DNA from: Oscheius onirici
Lineage: Eukaryota; Nematoda; Chromadorea; Rhabditida; Rhabditidae
Direction of reading: 5' to 3'
Assembly: GCA_932521025.1 (NCBI GenBank)
Contig: OW051470.1
Span: 3,086,501-3,150,500, forward strand
Length of the DNA stretch: 64,000 bases
Every line of letters begins with the position of its first letter. Positions within the stretch are counted from its first letter, which is position 1. The notes beneath the pieces were generated by a model. That model searched no databases and was not told the origin of the DNA. It saw nothing but the letters and a program-made list of their open reading frames with translations. The position numbers and the translations under genes were made by a program. Positions 1 through 11,100 of the stretch are shown in pieces.

Positions 1-2
1 CC

Positions 3-71
3 GATTCTAACGAGGCCAAAAAGGCTTACGTCGTCTTGGTCGAGCAGCTGATGGAAAAATACGGCGTTTAG
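3..71 (+). CDS. Acyl-CoA-binding protein, C-terminal end (partial)
   Basis: The window opens inside a coding exon that reads in frame 3 for 22 codons to a TAG. The residues end in AYVVLVEQLMEKYGV. This resembles the last helix of acyl-CoA-binding proteins, where an Ala-Tyr, a Val-Glu-(Glu/Gln)-Leu and a terminal Lys-Tyr-Gly recur. ACBPs are roughly 85-90 residue cytosolic carriers of long-chain acyl-CoA esters. Only the tail is visible, so the call rests on a short match. Another protein with an ACB domain at its C-terminus would look the same. Confidence 0.5.
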   Translation, partial: DSNEAKKAYVVLVEQLMEKYGV

Positions 72-237
72 ATAGCGTTTGTTCTAATTTTAAACTTCTG
101 TGCCTTTTACAGCCATAAACGTTTTATAAACCCCTTCTTCTGTTTTCACCTGTGTTTAGTCAGTTTTTTACCTTTTGTCAAACTCTCACATTATTTCAAA
201 CTGGTTTCAGGCCGTGTCCGCTTGCTGCGGAATTCGG

Positions 238-1953
238 ATGTCGGAGAACACCGTTCCCATTTCCGTCTGCTACGCCGATTATAAGCCAGATTTTGTCGAA
301 GAGCCACAACGACAGATTTCAGAAAGAGATCCTCAAGACGAGAGCCCTTCTCAGTATGCTCCTACCATATTATTTACAACATATTTTCAGACCAATTGTT
401 CAGGAAAGTACCAAGAACAAGGAGAACGAACATCAAAAGTACATCGACCGTCTAGCCAAGCCGAAGAAGCCGTTTCCTGGGGGTATTTATCACTAGTTTT
501 TTTTTCCTTAAAACAAGTTTTAGGGCCTATTCGGGAAAATATAAGACCTAAAACGATTGCTTTTGGTAAAACGATCAACGTCTCTCAGTGCATCGAAGGA
601 GCTCCTGCCAAAAATCTCAAGCTAAGAAAGGAAAATATGGATCGACCTCCTCTGGCAACACATCACGAAAATGGCCAGGGAGAAGAGCAGCCGGTTGTTA
701 AGAAGACCTCTGCGCCGCCGAAGACATCTCCACGTGTAACAGAAAGCAAAGTGGATCCGGTTCAAGACGTTGTCGCTCGTTTTGAAGCTATGTTGCATGA
801 ACGCGATCAACAAATGAAAGACGTTCAAGCTCAGCTTACAGGCAAGTTTAAGGTGATCAGTGATCACCTAGCCCGTTTAAAAATTGACCAGGTTCGCGGC
901 AGTAAGGTGAATTTTTAAACATTTTATACATGACTCCAGTATGCCAAAATTAAAATGTTCCAGGGTACCTCGATTAGCTGATAAATGTCAAACTGGCACA
1001 GGCTCTGTGGACAGCCCTATTTACCTTTAATATCTCTGCTTTAGAACTTCGCACGATGGCCGTTGTTCCACACGATCCGACATCTGGCGCTTCCTACAGA
1101 TATACAAACGACGAAAACGAACTTCTCCGTAGTCTTAACCATGCTCTGCAGCGAAATCCGAACTTTGCCAAAGCTGTCCTCACTGCCTGTCGTGAACACC
1201 TTTCAAGAGTTAGTTTTCTCTTTTTATACGTTCGAAATAATAATCAGACTGAACAACCAGCATTCCAAGGGGTCAGACGGTCTATGCCGAATCCTCAACG
1301 CAACAATCAACGCAATTGGAATGAGCCGGAAGGCTCGGAAAATCGTAGACAAGACAACTATCAGAGGTTTCCCTTTTATATCTGTTTTACTCATTGATTC
1401 TTCTAGAAATTCGACTGTTACTGAGAAAATCACACTGGAACGCAGCTACCAGAAGGACTATCCTTATTCCGTCGACTCTCGCAGGTTTCTAGAGCGTCGT
1501 CCTCCTTCTCCACACAGACAAAATGGTACGTTTATTGTTTTTAAGCTTTAAGAGTAATGTAGACTACGGTCAGCACTCTACTTATCGCGACGGAATGAGT
1601 ATTGCTGTTCAGCCGGAAAGACGTCATTATCGAAGTCCTTCTCCGCGCTTAGAACTTCCTAGATCGACGTATAGGGCCGGACAGAGTGTCGCCTTCGCTC
1701 CCAGTTCTGCTAATGTTCTTCACGACTTTGACGAGTAGGTTATTTCGAAATCCTAACTGATTTTTGTAGCTTTTCTGACGGAGCCTCTGAGCACAATATC
1801 TCACATCCGGATTTCGATGAACTCGATGAATACAGTACCCCGGGACCAGCAGGTTTCTTATTATTTGGGAAAACGTAATTTGTTTTTTTAGACAAGAGTC
1901 AGCGCCAAGCCGAAAGAAAGGCGCGTATGGCCACCAATTCGAGTCGCCGTTGA
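238..1953 (+). CDS. Unrecognised multi-exon gene, basic/proline-rich, largely disordered product
   Basis: Not recognised. An acceptor-like ctggtttcag at 201-210 precedes the ATG at 238 and could be a trans-splice site. The reading frame stays open through introns at 354-390, 483-523, 902-1044, 1367-1406, 1525-1562, 1737-1770 and 1851-1892 (ends approximate), to a TGA near 1953. An AATAAA lies near 2027. A further short intron near 1209-1260 is uncertain, because the frame is also open straight through it. The product is low in hydrophobic residues, with a Lys-Pro-Lys-Lys-Pro-Phe-Pro-Gly-Gly stretch, a short coiled-coil-like segment (MLHERDQQMKDVQAQL) and a charged Arg-rich tail (RQAERKARMA). 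No catalytic motif is visible. The coherent splice phases and codon-like composition make it a gene; its function is unknown. Confidence 0.6.
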
Positions 1954-2707
1954 CGATTCCTCCGATGGATTCTTCACTTCGTCGACCATCTTTTTCTGTA
2001 TATTTGATATTCACTTTCAATTCATTAAATAAAACGATAATGGGTAAAACGTTAACATTTTAATTGAACTGGACTCTTGGGAGATAGAGTCAGAGACAGA
2101 AACTTGAAGCATTTGATCTGGTAAAAGTAGTCGGCTGGTTGATCACTCGACCCATCTGCTTAATTCCAGACAAAAATTAGACATGACCCCTCTTCCAAAT
2201 CATACTTTTCGACAAGATCTGACAAACTTCGGCAGGTCAAATTTCTGGAAAAATTGGGCATGACCCGTCTACTAAAAAACGATATTTTTGTACTGGTCAT
2301 CATCGTTTTCTTCACGTTGTAGCCACCTCATCGACCATATCTAGTTCTTTCGCACGGTCAGCAGCAACAATCATGCACCAGGCTTTCTCACTACTTTCGA
2401 CAGTCTCATTTCTCGTGTGATCGGCAGCGTATCGAAGGCAATAGTGGCAATCAGTCCAACAGGGACCCATGCAACTTTCAATTGATTCCATCACCACTGC
2501 CGTTCCTCACCACGACCTGGCACGTTTCCATTGTACTGATATCCTCCATCTTTCGCTGACTCTTTCCGTTTCACGTGATCACTTCCACTTGATTCCGCTT
2601 TTCATCATTCCTCTTGTACTCTTCGGGCAAAGTCAGTAATCTTGAGTTTATAGACCAGACCAGAATGAACCAGCAAAAATACTGAAATTTGTACACTCTA
2701 TTAGTAT

Positions 2708-2812
2708 TGTTGCCTAAATTCTGACAGGGCATAACTTGTTACCTGCGGCTTCTGAGTGCCAAACCATAGAGGGGCTTGAAAACAGTAAAAAAGGGATTAT
2801 TTTGAAAAACGG
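2708..2812 (+). repeat. Dispersed direct repeat, copy 1
   Basis: This block, beginning gttgcctaaattctgacag and running through aaaaaagggattatttt, recurs about 700 bp downstream with roughly 90% identity by eye. It has no coding potential and probably derives from a transposable element or a local duplication. Confidence 0.75.
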
Positions 2813-3407
2813 AAACGACACGAACTATCATTCAGACGTCTTCTTTCAGTAGCTAAAAACAAGCGAGAACGAACGGATCTACCACGAATTTTTTTTTTTG
2901 AAAGGACTTCCAATTACCAATCCCTAAACACCTTAACACTGCCTCAGTCAACCAATGCTTAATTTGCTAGTCACTCCGGAGAGATCCTCATTGAACCCCG
3001 AATCGGCCCTTGGGCGGAAGACTGGAGCTGTTCGAATCTGGGTTGCTCGGGACAAGCCCAGATTCTAGTCAAGGTGAAAAGAGAAAGGTTACTGAGAGAA
3101 AAGAACAAAAGTTCGAAGAGCATTTCCGGAAAAGTAGAAACATCTGACCTGATTTGACGTAGACAACAACAAAGACGAGCAACAGACGATTGAGCGAGCT
3201 TGTCGAGTTTCTGACAGCGACAAGTTCGGACAAGTCGAAAACGAGATTAGGTTGACACATCTTAACAATTCCTGTTCTTAGCCTGTCAACACTCGACCAG
3301 CCGAATTCGTCGTCTGACGACGTCATACCCCATTTCGTACCCCTACGACTAATAGAACTTTCGAATATTTTCATGTTCAAAACTAAATTGCGCGCAGTGG
3401 TTTGGTT

Positions 3408-3513
3408 GTTGCCTAAATTCTTGACAGGGCATAACTTGTTACCTGCGGCTTCAGAATGCCAAACCATAGAGAGACTTGAAAACAGTAAAAAAGGGATTAT
3501 TTTGGAAAACGGA
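3408..3513 (+). repeat. Dispersed direct repeat, copy 2
   Basis: Second copy of the block at 2708, in the same orientation. It differs by a few substitutions and single-base indels, for example gaggggcttg in copy 1 against gagagacttg here. The sequence on both sides is unrelated, so only this block is duplicated. Confidence 0.75.
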
Positions 3514-3755
3514 CGTAGTAGCCGGATTTCTCGCAAAATTTCGATAAAACAGTTAACTTCATATTCGCATTTTAACAGTGCCTAGGGTTGAAAAGTTCGA
3601 AATACACTCCGGGTCCCCTTAGCGTTTTAATAAGAGAGGATGGAATGGACATTAGTTTTGTAAAAAGATAGAAGTTGGAGTGTGTTGAAACGTTTATTTA
3701 CAAGCTTAAACCTGCGCCGGAACCCGCAATAGTAAGTTAGTGTGTAAAATAGTAT

Positions 3756-4967
3756 TCAAACGTCGTAAATTTCTTCAATGTCCGTCGGCAGTCGAGATGA
3801 CATTTGTGAAGTATCCAGTTGATCATTTGGAGTGGAATCCGAGTCTGAAGCTAGGCCACTCAAATTCAAGCGTTCAATGTGTGTGGGATCGCTGTGTTTA
3901 GCTGCCGCCTGTTGGTCTGATTTCTGAAAGTTTCTATCTCTCAAAAGGAACGGAAACAAACCTGAAGAGGCTCCACCATACATGTGAAACGGTCGATGTC
4001 AATCCAAGATAAGCCATTAGTTAAGGAAGATTGTCTATTCTTCATTTGTAAACGGGTATTTTCGTGAAAGGACGAATCCCAAGGAGTGAATCTAAAATAA
4101 TGTAAATTTATTTAGAAAAAAACTTGCTTACTTGATATAATTTAGGTCAGTTTGTGTATCGGGATCATCATAAACGTGTATTCGGCTCGTGTTGACACAT
4201 TCTTTGGCAATTTCTCTGGAAATGGGTTGAAGCTGAATATAAATAGAACAAACTTGAATTTACTTCGATCGTCTATCCACATACTGGCAGCTTTGGTGTT
4301 AGAGCAAGTCATTAGATCGGCTTCTAATGAAGAAAAAAAGACTCTCTGAATAAAAATGAGAAATACAGGGGGAAAATCTTACTTGGGCGACTAAAAGTGC
4401 ATACTGCAAGTGATGTTTCTCCTTCTTCCAGCCATCGGTAAAATATCGTGTTAGATCGAGGGAGTAAGTTTCTTCTGATATGTTTGGATGAAAGATCGGA
4501 TGATCGAAGACAATTTTCTAAAGGTTCTATTGAAAAAAATGATGAAACATACTGGGAGACTGGTTGTGTTAGGAAAATCCTTCTGGATGTGAAAAGTAAA
4601 GCGAAATATTCCGCCGGAGAAGACTCCGGTTCTAATAAAAACGACTCCAAACCAGCCTGTAAATTCAGATTGCTGGAAAAGAATAGTTGTACTTACAAAA
4701 AATTGCAAAAAAAAAAACTTACAAAATTCGTCAGACGCACTCGGAACGATGTAAATTCCATCTATTGGATTTCGACAGATCCGGGCACTGAAAAGTTATT
4801 CGAGGAAGCCAAAAAGGAGCTTACTATTCGGCCTGGAGAGCATGTTTTACCAGAAAACTCGGAGGAAAAGTTAGCATCGCTACCGGCCGGGCTACATCGT
4901 CTCCGATTTCGTAAGCCTGACCAACATCGGAAGTGCGGCGAAGAGCTTGAGTCAGCCGATTTTTCAT
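3756..4967 (-). CDS. AKTIP: AKTIP/FTS-like ubiquitin E2 variant
   Basis: Spliced minus-strand exons give a protein that follows AKTIP (Fused Toes homolog), the E2-variant subunit of the FTS-Hook-FHIP complex that links early-endosome cargo to dynein. The domain starts with AEYARICRNPIDGIYIVPS, continues with TGWFGVVFIRTG and FRFTFHIQ, then FDHPIFHPNIS. The C-terminal part has FTPWDSSFHENTR and GLSWID, which match the characteristic AKTIP tail. The HPN motif of the E2 fold is present but the catalytic cysteine region reads Ser-Leu-Asp-Leu, so it should not carry ubiquitin, as in the family. The chosen ATG follows an acceptor-like tttctag by about a dozen bases. One splice junction near 4220-4255 does not phase cleanly by eye. 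The family call is strong. Confidence 0.87.
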
Positions 4968-5062
4968 GGCGGTGGCTGCCTAGAAATGGAAGAAATTGTG
5001 ATAAGAAATGACTGAATAAAAAACACAGAGGAGAGAAAAAATAGCCGGGATTCTCACTGATA

Positions 5063-5144
5063 CAGTCTGTTCAAAAAAAAAAGAACGCAACAGTAACCCA
5101 TAAATATTGGGTTACTGTTACTTTCTTTTTTTTTGAACAGACTT
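5063..5144. mobile_element. Short palindromic MITE flanked by TA
   Basis: Near-perfect palindrome. The left arm begins cagtctgttcaaaaaaa and ends cagtaaccca; the right arm is its reverse complement, ending tttttgaacagactt. A TA dinucleotide borders each side (5061-5062 and 5145-5146). The terminal gtctgttcaaaaa is shared with the element at 63004-63219, so this is a member of a family. The TA borders fit Tc1/mariner-type insertion. Confidence 0.75.
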
Positions 5145-5534
5145 TAAGTCTATTTTTATCCACACGTCTTCTATTTTACTTTTAAAATTTCTCCCTTTTT
5201 CGGTGTTTGCTAAAACAGGTCTTTTGCAACAAAAATACGCTGAAAAAGATCGAGTTCTCCATTCTCTACAGGGCTACGTATCAAACACTGCGATATAAAG
5301 CTGGTGCGGTGCGCACGATTCCGCGCACCATTTTTGGTTCAAAACACTTTGATAGCGCAACGCTTTATCTGAAGCACCTTGTCCTTTTTCCTTTCACATT
5401 CAGCTATTTCCATACTGCTATTTGTTGTTCTGGTGCCACCCGCTGTGCCGTTCATTCCGCCCAGACGAGCAATAACTTTTTAGCTTTATAGCCTCTCCTT
5501 CTCTTTTACGCCTTCCTAGTTTTCCATATTACGA

Positions 5535-7983
5535 ATGTTTCATGCTTTAGAGCGGTCGATGAGCTCGTCTATATTTGGGAAGAAAGAACGGGAATATTCG
5601 CGTGTAGTGCAGAAGTCGACCGATAAACTCATTCAATCTCTTTTTGACAAGGTTCGTTCTTTCCAAGTTCATGAGAACGTGTTTTCAACAGGGAATCCCC
5701 GAAACCGGCTGGTCCGAGCACCAACTAGACTGCTTTCTAAATTGGATAGCCAGTCACGACTCAAATAATCGGCAAGATGTAGTCGGTTTTGTCTAGCTTC
5801 TGGATAATTGAAGTTTTCAGACAAATATCGGTGCCGGAGAACGAGAAGGCCGCGTCGTTTGTCCACTTGTACGTCGTCTGAACTGCAAGTAAACTTAAAA
5901 TCTCGTATTATAAGTTATGAAACTTCAGCATGGCGCATGGAGTCGGAAGAAGTGGCAATTTGACCGAAGTCCAGCCAAAGGCACTAGGTTCGTCGATGCT
6001 AGGCAGCTTGGCTAATGAGTTTGCCCATCAATCGCTCAGAATACTGGGTAACTCTTTCTCAATATCATTCACCAAAAAACAGGCCTATCGTGTTGCAAAG
6101 CAGCTCTCGTCGTTCCCATATGCACAGGAATGAGTCTCTCACTTTGTATGACTTCTTTTCGACAACAACGTCCATCTTCGCGCTTCGTCGTCTGGTTTCG
6201 AGTCGACCAGAAAAGCTGCCTCAAGTCGATCATCCATGCAGGTCGTTCCCATTCACTTTTAAATCGGTGGAAAAGTTCATTTTTAGGGTACGAACCAATT
6301 GTAATAAGTCCGGAAAGAATAGACGATGCTCTTGTAACAAACATCGAGCACTTGAACACCGTCTTGGAAAAGGGAGCCGATCAAGTTTGAACTACAATAA
6401 ATTTAGAATAACTTGAACTTTTAGATAGCTTGCGTTCTTACGACAATTTCCTGTTTTGCTCCGCGCTCGCCCGACTCTTTGGAAGAAGTAGCTGCTCTTT
6501 GTCAGCACTACGGTGTTCCTCATCTCGTCAACAATGCCTACGGACTTCAGAGCGACGAATGTATAAGAAGACTCAACGCCGTTAGTTTTTTTTTTCAATT
6601 GTCTAAAAATCATAATTTTAGGGGCAAGCGGCTGGAAGAATAGACGCCTTTGTGCAGTCGCTGGACAAAAACTTCCAGGTATATTTTGTTTAAAAAAAGA
6701 GAGCTCGACCGTAACCTTTCCGCGCGAGACCCTTATATAATATGGAAACATAGGATACTCAGCCAAGTTTTCTGTTGGGTCGAGCTCTCTTTTTTTAACA
6801 AACCATAAAACTACGTACGGCTTGTTTTTAAAGCGAGTGTCCAGACCTTTTTTTCGAGTATGAGTTCTGATATGGAGCTTCTCGCTGATTACGGGACTAT
6901 ATATTTTATCAATTTTATTTTCGATTTTGACCAAGATATAGGCGCTCAAAGTCGCTCTCCCAGAACAAAAGTTATCATTTGCCGAGAAAACTTCTCGGTA
7001 GTACTTACCCAATTACTTAAACAATTAACTTTGACAAGCCTTGACCCGTTTTGACAAGTCAAATAGTGAGTTATGTAGAGGAATATTTAATCGAACTTGG
7101 GACCACTGGGAGCATGTTGCTCCTTGTTTTCGTAAAAAACGTTCCAACCGCTATAAATTTAGTTGTGAAGAAGCATTTTTTGCCTCAAAATTTAGCGGAT
7201 GTAAGCAGAAGGAACAACGACAGAAATTAAAGTTCAGACCCCCTATAAAACCTTCGAAGAAAAGGTCTGGACACTCGCTTTAAACAAGACATTTAGGTTC
7301 CTGTCGGAGGAGCAATAATAGCAGTTTGCAAGAAAAGCGCACTTAATAACTTTGCCGAATGTTATCCGGGAAGAGCTTCGTCAGTTCCGGCAAGAGATTT
7401 CGTCCTCACACTCCTCCATCAGGGAATAGACGGGCTGGTGAAATCATACGAACAGCAAAAACGGTATCTTATTTTTGATAAGCTTACGTTGATTCAGGCT
7501 GTTTCACAAAATGAAGTCACGTTTGAAGCATTTCGCCGAAGAAATTGGCGAATTTGTCTACGATGTCGATGACAATCAGATCAGTCTGGCCATGACGTTA
7601 TCCTCAATTCCTCAAGAGAAGCAAACTTTATTCGGAGCAGTTCTGTTCAGTCGTGGAATTACGGGAGCGAGGTATGAAACTTATTATTTCAATAAATAAT
7701 ATATTTCAGAGTTGTTCTGAGCACGGCCGAAGTGAAACGAATCCACGGCTTTGACTACGATTTCAAGAATTTCGGCTCACACACATCAGAACAACACGGC
7801 GGATATTTGAACATTGCCTGTGGCGTCGGAATGACCAAAGAGGAAATGGACGAACTGTTCTCTCGACTTAGCGCCGCTTATGTCAGATTTACGAGGCAGC
7901 TCGAGCACAAACACGAACATTTTCGGCCTGGAAGAGACGAAATACGTCATGGCGATGCCGATGACAGTGATGAAGAAGACTAG
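5535..7983 (+). CDS. SEPSECS: O-phosphoseryl-tRNA(Sec) selenium transferase
   Basis: PLP-dependent enzyme that converts phosphoseryl-tRNA(Sec) to selenocysteinyl-tRNA(Sec) using selenophosphate. Exons splice into a full-length family member. Visible landmarks, in order: GIPETGW, DSNN followed by GAGEREGRV, then HGVGRSGNL with VQPKALGSS (the P-loop region), the VDQKSCLKSI segment, VNNAYG, IDAFVQSLDKNF with VPVGGAIIA (the PLP-lysine region), CYPGRASS, and a tail with QISLAMTL, SRGITGAR and SHTSEQHGGYLNIA. The C-terminus is acidic (DADDSDEED). The ATG at 5535 gives a slightly short N-terminus; an in-frame ATG at 5562 is an alternative. One intron, about 6680-7303, is unusually long because two transposon-like foldback elements lie in it. 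Confidence 0.95.
6684..6804. mobile_element. Foldback MITE in a SEPSECS intron, TA-flanked
   Basis: Terminal inverted repeats of about 25 bp (left aaaaaaagagagctcgacc, right the reverse complement ending ttaacaaacca) enclose an AT-rich centre that contains ggatactcagccaa. That internal 14-mer and the gagaccc before it also occur in the palindrome at 63004-63219, so the two elements are relatives. TA dinucleotides border both ends. Confidence 0.65.
6820..7290. mobile_element. Second foldback element in the same SEPSECS intron
   Basis: The left arm aaagcgagtgtccagacctt near 6830 is answered by its reverse complement aaggtctggacactcgcttt near 7263-7282. About 400 bp of non-coding sequence lies between. 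The arms begin cttgttt and end aaacaag. Only about 15 bp separate it from the neighbouring element, so the intron took two insertions side by side. No target duplication is obvious. Confidence 0.7.
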
Positions 7984-8155
7984 ACTTGATTCATATAGAT
8001 TTTTACGGGTTTCTAGTAGTACTTTGCCATTTTACCGATCTCCCTTTCATAGATGTAATAAATCAGTATTTAGTGGTTTCTTTGTGTCGATATATGTTCC
8101 TAGCACACGTTTTGTACCTCTGCTTTTTGTGTCTAGTTTGCAAGGAAATATCAGA

Positions 8156-11100
8156 ATGGGAGATCCCCTTATCGAAGCAGCAAGAACATGTTTTCGAGCA
8201 GCCGCACTGGAACATTTGAGCACACAGGATGAGTATCAACTCTTCGACAGTTTCCGGTAATTATTGACTAATTTTCTGTGAAAACTCCTCAGGCTGCCCG
8301 CCATTCCCACCGATGATGATTTCAACGAGCTCCTCGACGGTCTTCTTCAGCCGTCCGAGACGTCGACGTTTATCAAGCCGGTTACAGATGACAGCGGAAA
8401 TATTTTGGTTAAAACTATCTTGATTTTCTATGTAGTTTGTTCTCAAGGGCTTCGAGGAGGAAAACCGCGAATCTGATGAGCTGGGAGCAGCCACTTCTTC
8501 GATGTCGCTCTCTAGAACACCATTCGCCGGACAGTCTTCCGTAAAAGGATCGTCTAGTAACGTTCCTTTTTATCCAGGTTTCTAACCCTTTTCAATTGAA
8601 AATACGAATTGAAGGCGGTTTGAACGATGCCTTCAGTAGCATTTTGTCTTTCGTGAACCAGAAGACGGACGAAGATACGCTGAATGAGCTCGAGCTCCTA
8701 GAAACCACTGGTAAATGATCCAATTCCTCTTATTTTTACAATTTTTTCAGATTTTCTCAGCCGTCCTCCTGGCTTTACGAAAGACATCCTGCTTTCGACA
8801 GAGTTCAAAGAGAAGAAGTCAGTGGCTGGTGAATCCCGGTTCAAGCACATTTTCGCAGAAAATTCCAACCTGAACGGTATTTGCTTGAGACTGACTATAT
8901 TTACAAACCTTTAGATTCAAAAACGTCCGGTATTGAACACAGTACTTCCGAGAGCGTATCCGACGAAATTTTGGACGAACTTCCTCTCGTTGACGGCGTC
9001 TTTCATCTCAAGTCGCAGTCGACAGTCAAATCTCAATCTGCCTTTGCCTACGCCAAGGAAATATGCACGACAACGAATATTCCGGAATATGAGACGATCA
9101 AGCCGCGAATGGCCAAAGACTATCCCTTCGAGTTGGATCCTTTTCAACAGGCATCGGTTCTGTGCATGGAAAACGGAGAATCTCTTTTTGTGGCGGCTCA
9201 TACATCGGCTGGAAAGACTGTGGTAGCAGAATACGCGGTGGCTCTATGTAAGCAGCACAAATCCAAGTTGGTTTTCCTTTTTTACATAAAAGAAAATATT
9301 TTAGAGCCATCTATACCTCGCCCATTAAAGCTCTTTCCAATCAAAAGTTCCGCGATTTCAAGGTCATTTTCGGAGATGTCGGACTCGTGACCGGTGACAT
9401 TCAACTTTATCCGGAAGCCTTCTGTCTCATCATGACGACCGAGATTCTCAGATCCATGCTCTATAACGGATCGGAAGTTATTCGAGACCTGGAATGGGTC
9501 GTCTTTGACGAAGTTCATTATATCAACAACGCGGAAAGAGGCCACGTCTGGGAAGAAGTCTTGATCATGCTGCCGGCTCATGTCAAAATTGTCATGTTGT
9601 CCGCCACCGTGCCCAATTGTGTCGAATTTGCCGACTGGGTCGGTAGGATCAAGAATCGCCGAATCAATGTCATCTTCACGCTCAAAAGACCCGTTCCCTT
9701 GGAGCATTTCCTCTACACGGGACAGGATGGAAAGACAAAGAAGGACATGTTCAAAATTGTCAATGAACATGGACAGTGGGTCCAGGATGGATACAGGAAA
9801 GCACAAGAAGCCAAGGTTCAGTTTTTATTAATTTCTTCCTAAAATTGGAATTGCAGGCCAACCTAAAGAAGAACGAATTGACAAAGCCGAAGCAGGCTCA
9901 ATTCCAAAAGAAGGGACCGAATGGAGGTCCTGGTGGAAAATTCGAGGAGAAAAGGCCACAGCAAGGCGGCGGAAATATGAGCATCAAGCCAATTCATCGG
10001 AACGACAAGAATGTCTACATTTCCCTTGTGGACCATATACGCTCGATTGACAAGCTACCGGTTGTCATTTTCGTCTTTTCGAGAAAGAGATGTGATGACA
10101 ACGCTCAACTTTTGTCGTCTATCGACCTCACGAGCAATATGGAGAAAAGCGAAATCAACAAGTTCTTCACAGAATGTACTGGCCGATTGAAGGGATCGGA
10201 CAAACGTCTTCCACAGGTTTTCCTCCATATTTTCTGTCCAAACATCTCTTTTTTATGTCCTCCAAATGCGCGACCTCTGTCTTCGTGGCTTTGCCGTCCA
10301 TCACAGTGGAATCTTGCCCATTCTGAAAGAAGTCGTTGAGCTGTTGTTCCAACAGGGCCTGGTCAAGATTCTGTTCGCCACGGAAACCTTCGCCATGGGA
10401 GTCAATATGCCCGCCAGGACAGTCGTCTTTGACGCGATAACCAAACATGATGGAAACTCGTTGAGACTGTTAAATACGGGAGAATACATCCAGATGGCCG
10501 GACGAGCTGGACGACGAGGTCTCGATACTACAGGGACTGTCATTGTACTGGCAAAAGGTCTGAACTTGCCGGAGGAAGGAGAACTTCAGTCTGTCACCAG
10601 AGTATTTTACCCTTTTTAACAAATAATGAATAAAAATCTAGGGAGCCGCCATTCCACTGGAGTCGAAGTTCCGAGTTACCTATTCGATGCTCCTGAATCT
10701 GCTTCGCGTGGAACAGCTCAAAATTGAAGACATGCTGCAAAGATCGTACGTCGAAAGTGCCTCCTTGAGAGACAGTCTCTCGCGTAAGGCCAAACTGGAT
10801 GAGGTTTGTTGGCTCATTTTCTTCTACACTCGTTAATTTTAGTCCATCTCAAAGCTGAATGAGCACACTAGCCTCGTCTGCAGTGTCTGTGAGCCGGACT
10901 TTTCTTCTAAGCCACGTCTTCGTGATTTCCACGACGCTCTCATCGAATTCCTGACACGGAGAAGTCTCCTCTGGATCAGACTGGCTGCCGAGGCTAAAGA
11001 AGTCGACAAACTGTTCACTCCAGGTCGTGTTCTGATTCTCTCCGATCCTACTCATCGCCTGGAAAATCGAATTGCCGTCCTGCTAAAACAGTTCATTACC

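Larger units (their letters stand above)
1954..3755. other. Intergenic gap, about 1.8 kb, no convincing gene
   Basis: The polyadenylation signal of the upstream gene lies at about 2027. After it I see no exon with credible splice sites. The main structure is a duplicated block of about 105 bp (see the two repeat entries). The open frames on the minus strand at 2312-2497 and 3069-3536 have no recognisable protein character, and the second runs across the repeat. Confidence 0.5.

Noticed and set aside
2312-2497. Minus-strand frame of 61 codons
   Set aside because: Acidic, Cys-containing residues look protein-like, but it is short and isolated and I found no exon chain.
3069-3536. Minus-strand frame of 155 codons
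   Set aside because: It overlaps a dispersed repeat and has no homology-like features or splice sites.
9282-9806. Minus-strand frame of 174 codons inside SKI2
   Set aside because: A shadow of the SKI2 helicase exons on the opposite strand.
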